Shown: piece by piece, positions 29,837 to 38,072 of the stretch
Layout: each line of letters begins with the position of its first letter
Position numbering within the stretch: position 1 is the first letter of the stretch
NCBI RefSeq assembly: GCF_014656095.1
Contig: NZ_BNBT01000062.1
Coordinates: 1 to 43,983 of the forward strand
Source of the DNA: Streptomyces longispororuber
GTDB lineage: Bacteria; Actinomycetota; Actinomycetes; Streptomycetales; Streptomycetaceae
DNA length: 43,983 bases
Direction: 5' to 3'
The notes under the pieces: model-generated
The model's database searches: none
What the model was told of the DNA's origin: nothing
What the model saw: the letters and a program-made list of their open reading frames with translations, nothing else
Program-made: the position numbers and the translations under genes

Positions 29837-30568
29837 TCACTCCCGCCAGACCCGCAGGGCCGCTTCCACCGCGCCCGCCGTGTGGCGCCTGGCCTCGCCG
29901 CGGGGGACGCCCCGCATCAGCAGCGCGTCGTACTCCGTCCCGCCGTGGCGGACCGCCGCGGTCACGGCCGCCGTCACCGCGCCCGGCGTGAGCGCCCGGC
30001 CGGCCGCGCTGCGGCCCACGCGACCGCTGCCGCGCACCGAGGCGTGCCCGGCGATCCGCCGGGCCCGCTCCGGCGGACAGCGGGGGAAGAGCCGCAGTAT
30101 CTCCGCCGCGAACGCCGCCGCGAACCGCTCGTCCCCCGCCGCCCGCCGGACCGCGTCCCGCGCGCGGCGCCGCGCCCGCGCCTCCGCGTCCGCGAGGCAC
30201 CGCTCCTCGGCCCGCGCGAGCGCCGCCTCCTCGACCAGCACGCCCTGGCGCTCGTACCGGCTCTTGCGCCGGTTGAAGCGGACCACCACCGCCCACAGGC
30301 CGCTCCCCTCCCGCGACCGCCGGGTCAGGGCGGTGTCGCCGCGCGGCAGGTACACCAGGTGGCCGAGGTCGGCGCAGCCCAGACAGCGCGGCCTGCCGTC
30401 CGCGAGGACGAGCAGCGACAACGGCCCGGCCCCGCACTCCGCGCACCGCTTGCGCTTCAGGGGCCGGAACACCACAAGGCGCGCGGTGCCCTGGGCCGCC
30501 GCCGGCTGGGGCGGGGTCGTGGAGGGCTCCAGGGCGGGTTCCACGGCGGGGTCCACGGTGGGTCTCAT
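29837..30568 (-). CDS. DUF2293 protein with N-terminal zinc-ribbon-like cysteines
   Basis: 243 residues. Two CxxC pairs (KRCAECG and RCLGCAD, about residues 41-65) suggest a zinc ribbon. The C-terminal part carries DUF2293: HASVRGSGRVGRSAAGRALTPGAVTAAV and VRHGGTEYDALLMRGVPRGEARRHTAGAVEAALRVWRE. In other bacteria this domain is found in nucleic-acid-related proteins, but no activity is established. A basic RFNRRKSRYERQG segment supports nucleic-acid binding. ATG preceded by GGAAGG. Confidence 0.88.
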   Translation of the reverse strand: MRPTVDPAVEPALEPSTTPPQPAAAQGTARLVVFRPLKRKRCAECGAGPLSLLVLADGRPRCLGCADLGHLVYLPRGDTALTRRSREGSGLWAVVVRFNRRKSRYERQGVLVEEAALARAEERCLADAEARARRRARDAVRRAAGDERFAAAFAAEILRLFPRCPPERARRIAGHASVRGSGRVGRSAAGRALTPGAVTAAVTAAVRHGGTEYDALLMRGVPRGEARRHTAGAVEAALRVWRE

Positions 30569-30675
30569 GGGAGGTTCCTTCCCGCCCGATGGCAGGCCGT
30601 ACGCGGAAGCGCCCCCAGGCCGATCGGCCCGGCCCGGCCCGGCCCGCGCCCCGGGCCGCCGGGCATCATGGCCCC

Positions 30676-31308
30676 GTGCGACTCGAAGCGATCACCTGGG
30701 AACGGCTCACCGACAGCCTCGCCGACCGGCTCCTGGAGCTGAGCCCCGCGGACGGCGCCCCCTGGCCCCGCGTGGCCTTCGACGGCGCGCCCGCGGCCCG
30801 GCCCGGCGACCTCGCGGCCCGGGTCGGCGAGGCGCTGCGGGTACGCGGGCGGCCCGCGCTCGTCGTCGGCACGCAGGGCTTCCTGCGGCCCGCCTCGCTG
30901 CGGTTCGAGTACGGGCACGAGGACGTCGAGGCCTACTACAGCGGCTGGTTCGACACGGCCGCCCTGTGGCGCGAGGTCTTCGGCCCCCTGGAAGCGGGCG
31001 GCACCGGCCGGGTCCTGCCCGACCTGTGGGACCCGGTGTCCGACCGCGCCACACGCAGCCCGTACGTCCACCTCGCTCCCGGCAGCCTGCTGTTGCTGCA
31101 CGGCCCCCTGCTGTTCGGTCACTGGTTCCCCTTCGATCTGACGGTGCACGTACGCCTCTCCCCGGGCGCGCTGCGGCGGCGCACGCCACCGGAGGAACAG
31201 TGGACGCTGCCCGCCTTCGAGCGCTACGAGGCCGAGCACGACCCCGCGGCCGCCGCCGACGTGCTCGTCCGGGCCGACGACCCCCGGCACCCGGCCTGGA
31301 GCGGCTGA
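30676..31308 (+). CDS. Uridine kinase-like protein lacking a P-loop
   Basis: 210 residues resembling the short actinobacterial proteins annotated as uridine kinase: VRLEAITWERLTDSLADRLLELSP, then PRVAFDGAPAARPGDLAARVGEALRVRGRPALVVGTQGFLRPASLRFEYG, and SLLLLHGPLLFGHWFPFDLTVHVRLS. The place of the Walker A motif reads DGAPAARPGDLA with no GKS/T, so ATP binding in the usual way is unlikely. The GTG at 30676 is preferred because family similarity starts there; the CATCAT box 6-7 nt upstream suggests a leaderless mRNA. Not in an operon with other nucleotide genes. Confidence 0.8.
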   Translation: MRLEAITWERLTDSLADRLLELSPADGAPWPRVAFDGAPAARPGDLAARVGEALRVRGRPALVVGTQGFLRPASLRFEYGHEDVEAYYSGWFDTAALWREVFGPLEAGGTGRVLPDLWDPVSDRATRSPYVHLAPGSLLLLHGPLLFGHWFPFDLTVHVRLSPGALRRRTPPEEQWTLPAFERYEAEHDPAAAADVLVRADDPRHPAWSG

Positions 31309-31411
31309 TTCCGCTGCGGGTGCACCGGCCGGGCGGGGCGATGACAATGAAGTCGTCGGGACTAGCGGTGCCCCCGCGCCGCGCCGGCCGTCCGGCACCG
31401 GGAGGTACGTC

Positions 31412-31831
31412 ATGACCACCGCCGGAGACATCATGCACAGCGGGGCCCATTGGATCCCCGCCCACGAGACCCTGGACCGCGCGGCGCAACTGATGCGCCA
31501 GCTCGACGTGGGCGCCCTGCCCATCAGCGACGAGAACGAGCGCCTGTGCGGCATCCTCACCGACCGCGACATCGTCGTCCGCTGCGTGGCGATGGGGCAC
31601 GACCCGTCGCAGGTCACCGCGGGCGAACTCGCCCAGGGCACGCCGCGCTGGATCGCCGCGGACGCCGACGTCGACACCGTCCTTGAGGAGATGCGCGGCC
31701 ACCAGATCCGCAGGCTGCCCGTGATCGAGAACAAGCGCCTCGTCGGGATGATCAGCGAGGCCGACCTCGCCCAGCACCTGTCGGAGGAGCAGCTCGCGTC
31801 GTGGTGCGAGAGCGTCTACGCCAAGAGCTGA
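31412..31831 (+). CDS. CBS-domain pair protein
   Basis: 139 residues made of two CBS motifs: TAGDIMHSGAHWIPAHETLDRAAQLMRQLDVGALPISDENERLCGILTDRDIV and PRWIAADADVDTVLEEMRGHQIRRLPVIENKRLVGMISEADL. A CBS pair binds adenosine ligands and acts as a sensor module; stand-alone versions are common in Streptomyces and are often stress-induced. CGGGAGG upstream of the ATG at 31412. No partner enzyme is evident in the neighbourhood. Confidence 0.93.
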   Translation: MTTAGDIMHSGAHWIPAHETLDRAAQLMRQLDVGALPISDENERLCGILTDRDIVVRCVAMGHDPSQVTAGELAQGTPRWIAADADVDTVLEEMRGHQIRRLPVIENKRLVGMISEADLAQHLSEEQLASWCESVYAKS

Positions 31832-31940
31832 GACTGCGCCGGGCCGAGGGCTGACACCTCGCTGCGCCGAGGGCCGGAACCCCACGCGCCGGAGGCTGGG
31901 CCCCGCCCGGAATGGGAGCCCGCCGCCGGCGCGGCGCCCC

Positions 31941-33095
31941 TCACAGCCAACCGTTGCGCCGGAAACCCCGGTACAGCGCGCAGCACGCCGTGGCGATCAC
32001 CCCCATGACCAGTGCGTAGCCGTACTGCCAGCGCAGCTCGGGCATGTGGTCGAAGTTCATGCCGTAGACCCCGCACACCATCGTTGGCACGGCCACGATG
32101 GCGGCCCAGGCGGTGATCTTCCGCATGTCCTCGTTCTGCGCGACCGTCACCTGGGCCAGGTGGGCCTGCAGGATGGAGTTCAGCAGTTCGTCGAAGGCGG
32201 CTATCTGGTCGGCCACGCGCTTGAGGTGGTCGTCCACGTCGCGGAAGTACGCCTGTATCTCTGGGGCGATGACGCGCATGGGCTGGGTGGCGAGCACCTG
32301 CAGCGGGCGGCCGAGCGGCACCGCCGCCCGCTTCAGCTCCAGCAGTTCACGCTTGAGCTGGTAGATACGGCCGGGGTCGGCCGTGCGCCCGCCGGTGGGG
32401 GAGAACACCTCCGACTCGACCTCGTCGATGTCGTTCTGCACCGCCTCCGTCACCGCGAGGTAGTCGTCCACGACCTGGTCCGCGATGGCGTGCAGCACCG
32501 CCGCCGGGCCCTGCGCGAGCTGCTCGGGCGTCGACTCGAGCTGCTCGCGGAGCGGGCCAAGGGAACCGTGCCTGCCGTGCCGCACGGTGATGACGAAGTC
32601 CCGGCCGACGAAGACCATGATCTCGCCGGTGTCCACCACCTCGCTGGTCGCCGTCAACTCGGCGTGCTCCACGTAGCAGACCGTCTTGAACACGGCGAAC
32701 AGCGACTGTCCGTACCGCTCGACCTTCGGGCGCTGGTGGGCGTGGACCGCGTCCTCCACCGCCAGCGGATGCAGGTCGAACAACTCGGCGACGTCCCCGA
32801 ACTCCGCCTCCGTCGGCTCGTGCAGACCCAGCCAGACGAAGCCGTCGTCGTCCTTGCGGACCCGCGTCACGGCCTCGACGAGATCGTCGTCGCGCGCCGT
32901 GCTCTGCCGCACCCCCTTGCGGTACGTCACGCACTTCACCACCGAGGAGCCCAGAGGGGACCGGGCCGGGTGGCTCAGGTCGACACGCGGGCTGCGCCGG
33001 GTCAGGCGCGCCACCTTCCGCAGACCGCGGACGGTCCGCAGGCTCCCGACCTTGCGGAACCCGCCCACCTTCCGCAGATTGACCCCCATCGACAT
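31941..33095 (-). CDS. corA: CorA-family Mg2+/Co2+ transporter
   Basis: 384 residues. Long cytosolic N-terminal domain, a helical stalk (AVQNDIDEVESEVFSPTGG... YQLKRELLELKRAAVPL... ), then two C-terminal membrane helices with the pore signature CGVYGMNFDHMPELRW. CorA pentamers conduct Mg2+, Co2+ and Ni2+ along their gradient. The first 50 residues are basic and repetitive (LRKVGGFRKVGSLRTVRGLRKVARLTRR), an unusual positively charged extension. ATG at 33095 with AAGGAG 7 nt upstream. The upstream gap is filled with repeats shared with the end of the PfkB gene. Confidence 0.95.
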   Translation of the reverse strand: MSMGVNLRKVGGFRKVGSLRTVRGLRKVARLTRRSPRVDLSHPARSPLGSSVVKCVTYRKGVRQSTARDDDLVEAVTRVRKDDDGFVWLGLHEPTEAEFGDVAELFDLHPLAVEDAVHAHQRPKVERYGQSLFAVFKTVCYVEHAELTATSEVVDTGEIMVFVGRDFVITVRHGRHGSLGPLREQLESTPEQLAQGPAAVLHAIADQVVDDYLAVTEAVQNDIDEVESEVFSPTGGRTADPGRIYQLKRELLELKRAAVPLGRPLQVLATQPMRVIAPEIQAYFRDVDDHLKRVADQIAAFDELLNSILQAHLAQVTVAQNEDMRKITAWAAIVAVPTMVCGVYGMNFDHMPELRWQYGYALVMGVIATACCALYRGFRRNGWL

Positions 33096-33367
33096 GAGCG
33101 ACTCCTTGCATCTGGACTCGATGAACAAGTCTGCCAGCCGACCCCGACATCGCGTGGAGGCCTGTGGGAACGGAAGATTCCGGTCCATATCCCCCTGCCT
33201 CGCGCGTTTTTCCTCGCCGCTCCTTCGCTCCTCCCGCTCTCCATCCTCCGCTCCTGGCTGCACTACTCCTTCGCCGCTCCTGCGCTCCTCCTCCGGCGCT
33301 CCTGCGTTACTCCTTCGGTGCTCCCGCGATGTCATCCGCCTCGCGGCCGTTCGGCGCTCCGGCGATG
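33096..33367. other. 272-bp repeat-rich gap upstream of corA
   Basis: Pyrimidine-rich on plus: CGCTCCT-type blocks recur roughly every 12-16 bp from about 33215 to 33320, followed by the two 36-bp units described separately. No gene seen. The corA promoter must lie in 33096-33215 but is not evident. Confidence 0.55.
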
Positions 33368-33387
33368 TCATCCGCCTCGCGGCCGTG
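33316..33387. repeat. 36-bp direct repeat, two copies
   Basis: Units begin at 33316 and 33352 and share GCGATGTCATCCGCCTCGCG plus GCCGT. The second copy contains the stop codon of the PfkB-family gene (33368-33370 on minus), so the repeat straddles the gene end. Confidence 0.85.
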
Positions 33388-34492
33388 GCAAGGGCGCCGT
33401 CGGCGCGGGCACCGGTAGGGAGGCCGTCCGTGGTGGCGGCGCCGGCTCGGGCCGTGCCCCCACCCGCGACACCGCCCGTGCCCCGGCCCGGCAGCCCTCG
33501 GCCACCGCGTCCCGCAGGCCCGCTCCGGCGAGCCGCGACGCGATGAACGCGCCGGTGAAGGCGTCGCCCGCGCCCGTGGAGTCCCGTGCCTCCGCCCGCA
33601 CCGCGGGTGCGCGGACCCGCACCGCGCCACCCCGGGCGACCAGCGCGCCCTCGGCGCCCAGCTTCACGACCACCTCGGCGAACCGGCGGTTCAGTTCCAC
33701 CGCCGCGGCCGCCGGGTCCCGGAGGCCGGTGAGCAGTTCCGCCTCGTCCCGGCTCGGGAGCAGGACGTCGACGCCGTCCGTCCACGTCAGGAACCGGTCC
33801 GGCCCGTGCCGGGCAAGGAAGCCCGCCGAGGCCGGGTCCACGCTCACCGTCACACCGCGCGCCCGGGCCGCGTCGAGAGCTGCCCGCGCCGCCGCCCGGC
33901 TCGGCTCGGCGAAGAACAAGTAGCCGGACAGGTGCAGCCAGCCGACCCCGTCGAGCAGCTCGGGCGTCCAGTCGCCGGGCGTGAGGCGCAGGGACGCGCC
34001 GCTGTCGGTGAGGAACGTACGCTCCGCCGCGGCGTCGCCCGTGTCGACGAGGCTGATGACCGTGCCGGTCGGTGCCTCGGGGTCGACGGCGAGACGAGCC
34101 CGTACGGCCGCCCGGGACAGGTGCTCCTCGTGCCATGACGCCGCGTCGGCGCCCACGCGGCCCAGGAAGCGGACGTCCGGGTGGCCCCAATGGGACGCCC
34201 AGCAGGCGACGTTGGCACCCGCGCCGCCCGGCACCACGCGGACGGCGGCGGCCGTGTCGGTGCCGGGGGAGAGCGGCGCGCGGTGCCGGGCGACGATGTC
34301 GGTGACGACGTCTCCGACGACCAGCAGGCCTGGGGAGCGGTTGGGCAGGTGGGCGCTGTTCGACGCGCTGCTTGGCATGGTGGTGTCGCCTGGCCGGTGG
34401 GCGCTGCTCGGCTTGGAGGCACCGCCTGACCGGTGGCCGCTGCCTGCTGTGGAGGCGCCGCCCGGCCCGCTCCCGGGGCCCTCCTGCCTCAT
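33368..34492 (-). CDS. PfkB-family carbohydrate kinase, probable pseudouridine kinase
   Basis: 374 residues. PfkB signatures: GGAGANVACWASHWG near the N-terminus of the domain and DSTGAGDAFTGAFIASRLAG containing the catalytic Asp and anion hole. Next to psuG, whose substrate is pseudouridine 5'-phosphate, the likely role is phosphorylation of pseudouridine (PsuK). The ATG at 34492 overlaps the psuG TGA (ATGA), so translation is coupled. The first 38 residues (GPGSGPGGASTAGSGHRSGG...) are encoded by degenerate repeats and are not family-like; the ATG at 34378 could be the ancestral start. Both ends of this gene are repeat-derived: the C-terminal PVPAPTAPLPRPRGG leads into a 36-bp repeat. Confidence 0.88.
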   Translation of the reverse strand: MRQEGPGSGPGGASTAGSGHRSGGASKPSSAHRPGDTTMPSSASNSAHLPNRSPGLLVVGDVVTDIVARHRAPLSPGTDTAAAVRVVPGGAGANVACWASHWGHPDVRFLGRVGADAASWHEEHLSRAAVRARLAVDPEAPTGTVISLVDTGDAAAERTFLTDSGASLRLTPGDWTPELLDGVGWLHLSGYLFFAEPSRAAARAALDAARARGVTVSVDPASAGFLARHGPDRFLTWTDGVDVLLPSRDEAELLTGLRDPAAAAVELNRRFAEVVVKLGAEGALVARGGAVRVRAPAVRAEARDSTGAGDAFTGAFIASRLAGAGLRDAVAEGCRAGARAVSRVGARPEPAPPPRTASLPVPAPTAPLPRPRGG

Positions 34493-35394
34493 CCCTGCGC
34501 CCACGCGGTGGCGATCCGTGCCGCGAGGCGTACGTTGCCGCGTACCGCCGCGAGGTTCGCCTCCAGTGACGCCCCCTCGGTGTGCCGTACCAGGAAGTCC
34601 AGGAGGAACGGGGTCACTGCCTGCCCCGTCACGCCCCGCGCGTCGCACTCCCGTAGGGCCCGGTCGAGTACGCGCGCGTGCAGCGTGGGATCGAGCTGCT
34701 CCTCCTCGGGCACGGGGTTGGCCACGACGAGCGCCGACTCGGGCCCGTCCAGCGCGTCCTGGGCCCGCATCACCTCCGCCACGTCGTCCGGCGTCCGCAG
34801 CGTCCAGTCCACCGGGTGGCCGGAGTCGGCGAGGTAGAAGCCGGGGAAGCGCTCCGTCCGGTACCCGGCGACCGCGACGCCGAGGGTCTCCAGGCGCTGG
34901 AGGGTCGCCGCCACGTCCAGGATCGACTTCACGCCCGCGCACACGACCGTGACGCGCGTCCGCGCCAGCAGCCCCAGGTCCGCCGACTCGTCCTGGGTCG
35001 CCGTCCACTCGCGGTGCACTCCACCGAGCCCGCCCGTGGCGAACACCCGCAGTCCCGCGCGCGCGGCCAACAGTGCCGTCGCCGACACCGTCGTCGCCCC
35101 GCTCGCGCCCGTGGCGACGGCCAAGGGCAGGTCGCGGTGGCCGAGCTTGCGGATGCCGTCCTCCCCGGCGATCCGCTCCACCTGCTCGTCGTCCAGGCCG
35201 ACGTGCGGGCGCCCGTCCAGGACGGCGATCGTCGCCGGGACGGCGCCCTCCTGGCGTACGGCCGCCTCCAGTTCCCGTGCCACCCGCAGGTTGCGCGGGC
35301 GCGGCAGCCCGTGCGCGATGATCGTGGACTCCAGGGCCACGACCGGCCGCTGTCGTGCGAGAGCCGTCTGTACCTCGTCGGACACCACCAACAC
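34489..35394 (-). CDS. psuG: Pseudouridine-5'-phosphate glycosidase
   Basis: Cleaves the C-C glycosidic bond of pseudouridine 5'-phosphate to uracil and ribose 5-phosphate (reversibly). 301 residues, normal length. Family motifs: VALESTIIAHGLPRPRNL, PATIAVLDGRPHVGLDDEQ, GATTVSATALLAARAGLRVFATGGLGGVHR, DESADLGLLARTRVTVVCAGVKSILDV and NPVPEEEQLDP. The GTG at 35394 (VLVVSDEVQTAL) follows AGGAGG by 7 nt and matches the family N-terminus, better than the in-frame start at 35493. It overlaps the downstream kinase gene by 4 nt, giving a psuG-psuK operon for RNA-derived pseudouridine salvage. Confidence 0.95.
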   Translation of the reverse strand: MLVVSDEVQTALARQRPVVALESTIIAHGLPRPRNLRVARELEAAVRQEGAVPATIAVLDGRPHVGLDDEQVERIAGEDGIRKLGHRDLPLAVATGASGATTVSATALLAARAGLRVFATGGLGGVHREWTATQDESADLGLLARTRVTVVCAGVKSILDVAATLQRLETLGVAVAGYRTERFPGFYLADSGHPVDWTLRTPDDVAEVMRAQDALDGPESALVVANPVPEEEQLDPTLHARVLDRALRECDARGVTGQAVTPFLLDFLVRHTEGASLEANLAAVRGNVRLAARIATAWAQG

Positions 35395-35471
35395 AGGTCT
35401 GCCTCCTGCCGGTCGGGACGCCTTCGCTCCTGGCTTCATCCCTGGCGGCCGGTGCGGCACGGCAAACCCAT

Positions 35472-35485
35472 TAGGGTGACCGGCC
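35472..35485 (+). promoter_or_regulatory. Candidate leaderless promoter -10 box of the cupin gene
   Basis: TAGGGT at 35472-35477 lies 8 nt before the ATG at 35486. No ribosome binding site is seen. Confidence 0.4.
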
Positions 35486-35854
35486 ATGACCACGAACGAT
35501 CAGAACGCCGCGTCTTTTGTCGTCCACATTCCGGATGCCGAGCTGGAGGAGGAGCCGCTCGACCCCGAGCAGATCGTGTCGGGTGACCCCGTGGTCACCG
35601 GCAAGGTCCTGTGGGAGTCCGCCGACGGCAAGCAGGTGCGCGGCATCTGGCAGATCACCCCCGGCGTGGTGACCGACACCGAGGCCGACGAGCTGTTCGT
35701 GGTCGTCAGCGGGCGGGCCACCATCGAGGTGGAGGGCGGCGGCGTCCTGGAGGTGGGCCCCGGCGACGCGGCCGTCCTGCGCGAGGGCGACCGTACGACG
35801 TGGACCGTCCACGAGACGCTGCGCAAGGCCTACCACATCACGCAGAGCGCCTAA
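35486..35854 (+). CDS. Cupin-domain protein (DUF861/cupin_3 type)
   Basis: 122 residues, a single small beta-barrel. Family segments: GKVLWESADGKQVRGIWQITPGVVTDTEADELFVVVSGRATIEVEGG and LEVGPGDAAVLREGDRTTWTVHETLRKAYHI. Usual cupin metal ligands are partly replaced (ADELFVV instead of H-x-H), so enzymatic metal binding is uncertain. Its TAA (35852-35854) overlaps the TAG of the convergent MFS gene (35853-35851). Confidence 0.9.
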   Translation: MTTNDQNAASFVVHIPDAELEEEPLDPEQIVSGDPVVTGKVLWESADGKQVRGIWQITPGVVTDTEADELFVVVSGRATIEVEGGGVLEVGPGDAAVLREGDRTTWTVHETLRKAYHITQSA

Positions 35855-37146
35855 CCGGCCCCTGCGGCGTCCGAGCCCCGCCCGTGGCCCGGCCCCCGGG
35901 TACACAGGGCCAGGGCGGCCAGCGGCAGGAGCAGCAGCGCCGCCCCGAGCGTGAGCCAGCCGTAGCTCGCCCGCGCGACCACGAGTCCCGCGACCGCGCC
36001 GCCGACGCCCGCCGCCGTGTTCATCGTCAGGTCCGACAGACCCTGCGCGGCGGCCCGCGCGGCCTGCGGTACGGAGTCGGTGAGCAGCGCGGAACCGGAC
36101 ACCAGCCCCGCCGACCAGCCGAGCCCGAGGAGGAACAGGCCCGCCGCCGTCTGCGCGTGGCGGCCGCCCGCCGTGCCCGCCAACAGGGCCGAGACGGCGA
36201 GCAGGCCCACGCTGAGGCCGATGACACCGAGCCGCCCGAACCGGTCCGCGAGCCGCCCCATCACGGGGGAGAAGGCGTACATGCCCGCGATGTGCCCGCT
36301 GATGACCAGGCCGATCAGGTCGATGCCCGCCCCGTGGTGGCCGAGGTCGACCGGTGTCATCGACATGACGGAGACCATGGCGGTGTGCGCGACCGCGACC
36401 GTCATCAGGGCCAGCCGGGCCCGGCCGGACGCGGCGACGGCGGCGATTCCGGCGCGCAGCGAACGGCCGGCCGCCGAGGTGTCCGCGTCCGGCTCCAGGG
36501 CGCGGGCGGTCAGCAGCGGGTCGGGGCGCAGCAGCACCGCCACGACCACCGCCGAGAGCAGGAAGGCCCCGGCCGCCCACACGAACGCGCCGGACGCCTC
36601 CGGGACGCCCAGGGCCGAGACGCTGCGCCCCGCGGGCGCCGCGATGTTCGGGCCGAGGACCGCGCCGATCGTGGTGGCCCACACCACGTTCGAGATGGCC
36701 CGGGCCCGCACGGAGGGCTCGGCCAGGTCGGCGGCCGCGAACCGCGCCTGCAGGTTCGCCGAGGACGCCGCGCCGAACCCGGCCATGCCCACGAGCAGCA
36801 GCGGGAAGTTCCCGACGGCCGAGGCCACGACGACGACCACCGCGCCCGCCGCGCCGATCAGGTACGCCAGGACGAGGCCGGGACGCCGGCCCCGCGCGGT
36901 CATCAGCGCGGCCAGCGGCACCGAAAGGACGGCGGTGCCCGCGACCGTCGCGGTGGGGGCCAGACCGGACAGCGACTCGGTGCCGCTGACCTCCTTCGCC
37001 AGCACGGCGGCGAGCGCGACACCGGTGGCGACGCCGAGGCCGCCCAGGATCTGACTGGCGACGAGGACCGCGGAGACGCGGCGGCGCAGCGCGGGCAGAT
37101 CGGCCACGGCGACGGGCGCGAGGCCCGCCCCCTCCACGGCGGTCAC
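35851..37146 (-). CDS. MFS transporter
   Basis: 431 residues, 12 membrane helices. The first membrane segment reads AVLVASQILGGLGVATGVALAAVLAKEVSG; LAALMTARGRRPGLVLAYLIG is the conserved loop 2-3 motif, and GRLADRFGRLGVIGLS appears in the second half. Substrate unknown; the family resembles drug/metabolite exporters. The GTG at 37146 is the first plausible start (no good ribosome binding site); upstream sequence in this frame is Ala/Pro repeat DNA. Its stop overlaps that of the cupin gene. Confidence 0.88.
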   Translation of the reverse strand: MTAVEGAGLAPVAVADLPALRRRVSAVLVASQILGGLGVATGVALAAVLAKEVSGTESLSGLAPTATVAGTAVLSVPLAALMTARGRRPGLVLAYLIGAAGAVVVVVASAVGNFPLLLVGMAGFGAASSANLQARFAAADLAEPSVRARAISNVVWATTIGAVLGPNIAAPAGRSVSALGVPEASGAFVWAAGAFLLSAVVVAVLLRPDPLLTARALEPDADTSAAGRSLRAGIAAVAASGRARLALMTVAVAHTAMVSVMSMTPVDLGHHGAGIDLIGLVISGHIAGMYAFSPVMGRLADRFGRLGVIGLSVGLLAVSALLAGTAGGRHAQTAAGLFLLGLGWSAGLVSGSALLTDSVPQAARAAAQGLSDLTMNTAAGVGGAVAGLVVARASYGWLTLGAALLLLPLAALALCTRGPGHGRGSDAAGAG

Positions 37147-37493
37147 CGGCCACGCGCCGGACAGCGGTCCGACAGGCCGTCCGTCAGGTGCCCCGGGCGG
37201 CGGGACGGACGGCGCGACGGGCGCGGCGGGCGCGGGGCGTGCGGCGAGCGCGATGAGCGCCGGGCGCGCGACGGGTGCGGCGGGTGTGAGGCTATGGAGG
37301 ATGCGGTCACGCGCGCAGTGTGCCAGCACCCCCTGACAGCCCTGACAGCCCTGACCCTGACAGCCCGACAGCCCCGGCTTTGAAAGCCCTGACGGCGCAG
37401 CCCCTCCATGACAGCCCTGGCAGCAGCCCCGGCCCCGACAACCTCGGCTCCCTGGTACGCGGCCTCGTCGGCGCTGCGCCCCGGCGCCCCGCC
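37147..37493. other. 347-bp intergenic region with repeats
   Basis: Between the MFS start and the end of the alkyltransferase gene. 37190-37290 holds GCGGGCG/GGCGCGACGGG-type degenerate repeats; 37332-37380 holds a CCTGACAGC array. No protein or promoter could be supported. Confidence 0.6.
37332..37380. repeat. Short CCTGACAGC tandem repeats
   Basis: CCTGACAGC and shortened forms (CCTGAC, GACAGCCC) recur about five times in 49 bp, with a further copy CATGACAGCCCTGGCAGC at 37408-37425. Encodes Cys-Gln-Gly repeats on minus, unlikely to be translated. Confidence 0.7.
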
Positions 37494-38072
37494 TCAGAAC
37501 AGCGGCGCGGGCAGGACCCCCTCCAGCGCGAGCAGGTGCCGCTTCGTCTCCAGGCCGCCGCCGAAGCCGCCGATGCCGCCGTCGCTCTCGACCACGCGGT
37601 GGCAGGGCACCACGACCGGCAGCGGGTTGGCGCCCATCGCGACGCCCACGGCCTGGGCCGCGCCGGGCTGGCCGACGCGGCGGGCCAGGTCCCCGTACCC
37701 CACGACCGTCCCGTACGGGACGCCGGTCGCCAGCTCGCGGAGCACCTGGCGGTTGAAGCCGGAGATCAGCGACCAGTCGAGCGGCAGCTCGAAGTCGCGC
37801 CGCCCGCCCGCGAAATAGGCCTCGAACTGGCGTATGGACTCCGCGAGCAGCGGGGACGTGGGAGCCTCGACCGGCTCGGCGCCCAGGCGGGCGCCGAGCC
37901 GCTCGACGGCCTTGTCCCGCACGGCGTCCGACGCGTGGAAGACGACGTTGACCAGGCCCTTGCCGGTCGCGGCGAGCAGCAGCGGGCCGATGTCGCTGGG
38001 GACGACGGCCCACACCGGGCCCGGCTGCGCGCCCCGCTGCTGACCCTGCTCGGTGTGCCCCATGGCGTTCAT
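37494..38072 (-). CDS. ogt: Methylated-DNA-[protein]-cysteine S-methyltransferase
   Basis: Removes alkyl groups from O6-alkylguanine in DNA by irreversible transfer to its own cysteine. 192 residues of Ogt type: YGDLARRVGQPGAAQAVGVAMGANPLPVVVPCHRVVESDGGIGGFGGGLETKRHLLALEG, with the active-site PCHRV and a helix-turn-helix for DNA binding. The ATG at 38072 is chosen because a PafBC-type DNA-damage promoter lies 7 nt upstream with the same spacing as for uvrB; the mRNA should be leaderless. A second ATG at 38063 is possible. No Ada regulatory domain. Confidence 0.95.
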   Translation of the reverse strand: MNAMGHTEQGQQRGAQPGPVWAVVPSDIGPLLLAATGKGLVNVVFHASDAVRDKAVERLGARLGAEPVEAPTSPLLAESIRQFEAYFAGGRRDFELPLDWSLISGFNRQVLRELATGVPYGTVVGYGDLARRVGQPGAAQAVGVAMGANPLPVVVPCHRVVESDGGIGGFGGGLETKRHLLALEGVLPAPLF

